Program-made: the position numbers and the translations under genes | The notes under the pieces: model-generated | What the model was told of the DNA's origin: nothing | Database searches by the model: none | What the model saw: the letters and a program-made list of their open reading frames with translations, nothing else | Origin: Chromatiales bacterium | GTDB taxonomy: Bacteria > Pseudomonadota > Gammaproteobacteria > Chromatiales > Chromatiaceae | NCBI GenBank assembly: GCA_024762485.1 | Contig: JANTHH010000170.1 | Coordinates: forward strand, 1 to 6,019 | DNA: 6,019 bases | Direction: 5' to 3' | In this document: piece after piece, positions 5,793-6,019 of the stretch | How the letters are laid out: every line of letters starts with the position of its first letter | Numbering within the stretch: position 1 is the stretch's first letter

Positions 5793-5804
5793 CTGTCTAC
5801 CCCC

Positions 5805-5818
5805 TGCCCATGCGGGCA
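5805..5818 (-). promoter_or_regulatory. Hairpin abutting the ribosome binding site of the small gene
   Basis: On the minus strand TGCCC-GCAT-GGGCA (5818-5805) forms a perfect 5-bp stem with a tetraloop. Its last base is also the first A of the AGGGGG ribosome binding site (5805-5800). The structure could modulate translation of the 71-codon gene. Seen: pairing. Inferred: function. Confidence 0.35.
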
Positions 5819-5864
5819 ATGCTGTGGTGTCGTAAAGCTTATCGGTCCTGCTTGCCCTAACTTG

Positions 5865-5880
5865 AGCAAGTGTCGTACCA
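5865..5880 (-). promoter_or_regulatory. Sigma-54 (RpoN) promoter, -24/-12
   Basis: The minus strand reads TGGTACG-ACAC-TTGCT with a C just before it. Against the RpoN consensus (Y)TGGCACG-N4-TTGCW only one position differs (T for C), and the invariant GG and GC are separated by exactly 10 nt. The start point would be near 5854, giving a leader of about 62 nt before the small gene's ATG at 5792. Confidence 0.82.
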
Positions 5881-5942
5881 GATCTACTGAAACCAAAACT
5901 GGGGTTGTTTGAGCGGTTTTCAAGCCACTCCCGGCCAAATCC

Positions 5943-5958
5943 TGCACAAAGCTGGTGC
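5943..5958. promoter_or_regulatory. NtrC-like enhancer site
   Basis: The minus strand reads GCACCAGCTTTGTGCA. It has the GCAC-N7-GTGC dyad of the NtrC (NRI) consensus TGCACYANNWTRGTGCA, missing only the outer T and the R position. It is centred about 97 bp upstream of the predicted sigma-54 start point, a normal distance for a bacterial enhancer-binding protein. Only one strong site is seen where NtrC targets often have two. Confidence 0.6.
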
Positions 5959-6019
5959 GGCCTGCCCCATTGCAGTTCCGTTATGCATGAAGACCGGTAA
6001 AGGGCCGGTTTGGTTCCTC

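Larger units (their letters stand above)
5820..6019. other. Gene-free control region at the right edge
   Basis: No convincing gene lies here. The stretch carries the sigma-54 promoter and NtrC-like site of the leftward small gene. Other structures are weak: AACC/GGTT arms at 5891-5906, TTGA-N7-TCAA on the minus strand in the promoter-operator gap, and ACCGG-N7-CCGGT at 5993-6009. Whether the NtrC-like site also serves a gene beyond 6019 cannot be told. Confidence 0.6.

Noticed and set aside
5679..5912. Plus-strand Cys-rich 77-codon frame opposite the small gene
   Set aside because: The cysteine richness is eye-catching, but it has no ribosome binding site, runs over the sigma-54 promoter and has no terminator in its direction; the minus-strand unit explains the region better.
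5993..6009. ACCGG-N7-CCGGT inverted repeat near the right edge
   Set aside because: The arms are five GC-rich bases with no T-run and no gene nearby to assign it to; it could be chance in this composition.

Overview
The window is GC-rich DNA that I read as a chromosomal segment of a gammaproteobacterium. The main reason is the divergent pair argH / algZ-algR, an arrangement known from Pseudomonas aeruginosa. GC-rich third positions, a very good sigma-54 promoter and an NtrC-like operator also fit. No rRNA, tRNA, IS element or CRISPR array is visible. Genus cannot be fixed from this sequence.

Layout, left to right. (1) 1-1735, minus strand: a LytTR response regulator of the AlgR type, cut by the left edge, preceded by and overlapping (ATGA) its membrane histidine kinase of the AlgZ/FimS type. 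(2) 1736-1860: a short divergent control region. It has two exact TATAAT hexamers facing outward, a 23-bp imperfect palindrome between them that covers both expected -35 positions, and a hairpin in the argH leader. (3) 1861-5472, plus strand: argH (argininosuccinate lyase), a 93-aa DUF211 protein, a five-helix VIT/CCC1-like membrane protein, and a 425-aa enzyme resembling PTS Enzyme I with the HPr-binding helical domain missing. The first three genes are 10-12 nt apart and probably one transcript; the fourth follows 71 nt later, after a hairpin. (4) 5473-6019: on the minus strand, a complete small transcription unit. It has a sigma-54 promoter, an NtrC-like site about 97 bp upstream of the predicted start point, a ribosome binding site, a 71-codon ORF of unknown function and a textbook intrinsic terminator. 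The last 200 bp hold only its control region.

How the parts may work together: AlgZ/AlgR is a two-component switch, and ArgH completes arginine synthesis. The DUF211 + VIT-like + EI-like cluster has no known joint function. The pairing recalls archaeal gene families, and the EI-like enzyme keeps the phosphohistidine and most PEP-site residues but has neither an HPr-binding nor an ATP-grasp domain, so its phosphoryl partner is unknown. The most noteworthy parts are this cluster and the apparently nitrogen-regulated orphan small gene at the right end.
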